A DNA stretch of 64,000 bases, taken from contig WLWZ01000015.1 in the NCBI GenBank assembly GCA_012103315.1, positions 1 to 64,000 of the forward strand, given 5' to 3'. The notes below the pieces were generated by a model. That model was not told the DNA's origin, did no database searches, and saw nothing but the letters and a program-made list of their open reading frames with translations. Of this stretch, positions 63,398 through 64,000 are shown piece after piece. Both the position numbers and the translations under genes were made by a program. How positions within the stretch are numbered: position 1 is the stretch's first letter; every line of letters begins with the position of its first letter. This stretch comes from Alphaproteobacteria bacterium (lineage in GTDB: Bacteria > Pseudomonadota > Alphaproteobacteria > MPNO01 > UBA2964).

Positions 63398-64000
63398 CTA
63401 AGCTGACAATGCGCGCGGCAGACTAAAATGGACATCTTCGGTGGTAACGTTGATTTCCTTTAGCTCTACGTCGAAGTTATCTTTCAGTGTCGAGATCAGC
63501 TCTTGTACTAAAAGCTCCGGCGCTGAAGCTCCTGCCGTAACGCCGACGGTATCAACACCGTCGAGCCATGCAATGTCGAGCTCGCTGGCGCGTTCAATCA
63601 GGATCGATTTTGGACACCCTGCAGCCCTCGCTACTTCCGCCAGGCGGTTGGAATTCGATGAGTTGGGCGCACCCAAAACAACGAATGCATCACAATTGGG
63701 GGTTAGAGCTTTAACCGCCGCCTGCCGATTTGTGGTCGCGTAACAAATGTCTTCCTTACGAGGGGATTCGATATCAGGGAAACGTTTTTCCAGAGCAGCA
63801 ATGATATCGGCTGTATCGTCCACGGAGAGTGTTGTCTGAGTGACGAATGACAGATTGTTTGGATTCGGGACCTCTACCGTTTCAGCCTGTTCAACATTTT
63901 CGACCAAAAGAATTTGGCCTTCTGGCAACTGGCCGAGTGTGCCGATGACTTCTGGATGGCCAGCATGTCCGATTAGAATAACGGTCCGACCTTCCCCGCG
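63398..64000 (-). CDS. ispH: 4-hydroxy-3-methylbut-2-enyl diphosphate reductase (5' end cut by window edge)
   Basis: The last enzyme of the MEP isoprenoid pathway, a 4Fe-4S protein producing isopentenyl and dimethylallyl diphosphate. The visible 200 codons are the C-terminal two thirds; the frame continues beyond 64000. Motifs are IGHAGHPEVIGTLGQ, TQTTLSVDDT, the cluster Cys in DICYATTNRQ, the substrate loop NSSNSNRL and VTAGASAPE. The first two cluster cysteines lie outside the window. The TTG at 63928 that opens a shorter frame is internal, not a start. Confidence 0.96.
   Translation of the reverse strand, partial: RGEGRTVILIGHAGHPEVIGTLGQLPEGQILLVENVEQAETVEVPNPNNLSFVTQTTLSVDDTADIIAALEKRFPDIESPRKEDICYATTNRQAAVKALTPNCDAFVVLGAPNSSNSNRLAEVARAAGCPKSILIERASELDIAWLDGVDTVGVTAGASAPELLVQELISTLKDNFDVELKEINVTTEDVHFSLPRALSA

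Overview
This 64 kb window is chromosomal DNA from an alphaproteobacterium, most likely a free-living, probably marine, member of or near the Rhodospirillales. Pointers are an aa3-type cox operon followed by SURF1, threonine synthase and a mitochondrial-type M16 peptidase; the ispH-thrB-rnhA block; an IalB-family protein; a DUF3126 protein; and two TRAP transporters. GC content looks moderate, a little above 50 percent. I saw no insertion sequence, prophage, CRISPR array, rRNA or tRNA. Gene identities come from motifs read by eye; no database search was run.

Left part (1-19 kb): uptake and catabolism. A DctD-like sigma-54 activator, cut by the left edge, sits beside a DctPQM TRAP transporter that has a perfect -24/-12 sigma-54 promoter. 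An accessory region follows: aldehyde dehydrogenase, two tandem UbiD-like decarboxylases, a divergent phytanoyl-CoA-dioxygenase-like oxygenase and alpha/beta hydrolase, a TAXI-type TRAP transporter, a thioesterase, a 2-hydroxyacid dehydrogenase and a frameshifted short-chain dehydrogenase. Together they look like import and breakdown of a carboxylated substrate.

Middle part (18.5-43.9 kb): housekeeping. It holds purD, xseA, an M23 peptidase, a lipid A/LPS gene run (lpxL-like, lpxK, waaA, DUF374 acyltransferase, msbA), pmbA, the ubiquinone genes ubiD and ubiA, an acyl-CoA synthetase subunit with an enoyl-CoA hydratase, rsmE, gshA, an amidase, a hybrid histidine kinase and tldD. The most notable gene is here: 34069-35172 is an AhpD-like protein whose reading frame is interrupted by one TGA exactly where the second cysteine of the CxxC redox motif belongs. 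A two-tier hairpin fitting a bacterial SECIS element follows the TGA. I read it as a selenoprotein with a CxxU active site.

Right part (44-64 kb): respiration and core metabolism. The cox operon includes a 45-residue membrane protein between ctaB and ctaG, and is followed by DUF983, SURF1, a DMT transporter, nicotinate phosphoribosyltransferase, an M32 carboxypeptidase, thrC, an M16 peptidase, YqgE, a DsbD/ScsB-like reductant carrier, a peroxiredoxin, a quinone-oxidoreductase-like enzyme, a membrane methyltransferase, rnhA, thrB and ispH (cut by the right edge).

Two genes (short-chain dehydrogenase near 17880, hybrid kinase near 42312) each lack one base in a two-base run. Restoring it recovers a full family-like C-terminus, so the assembly may carry homopolymer indels.
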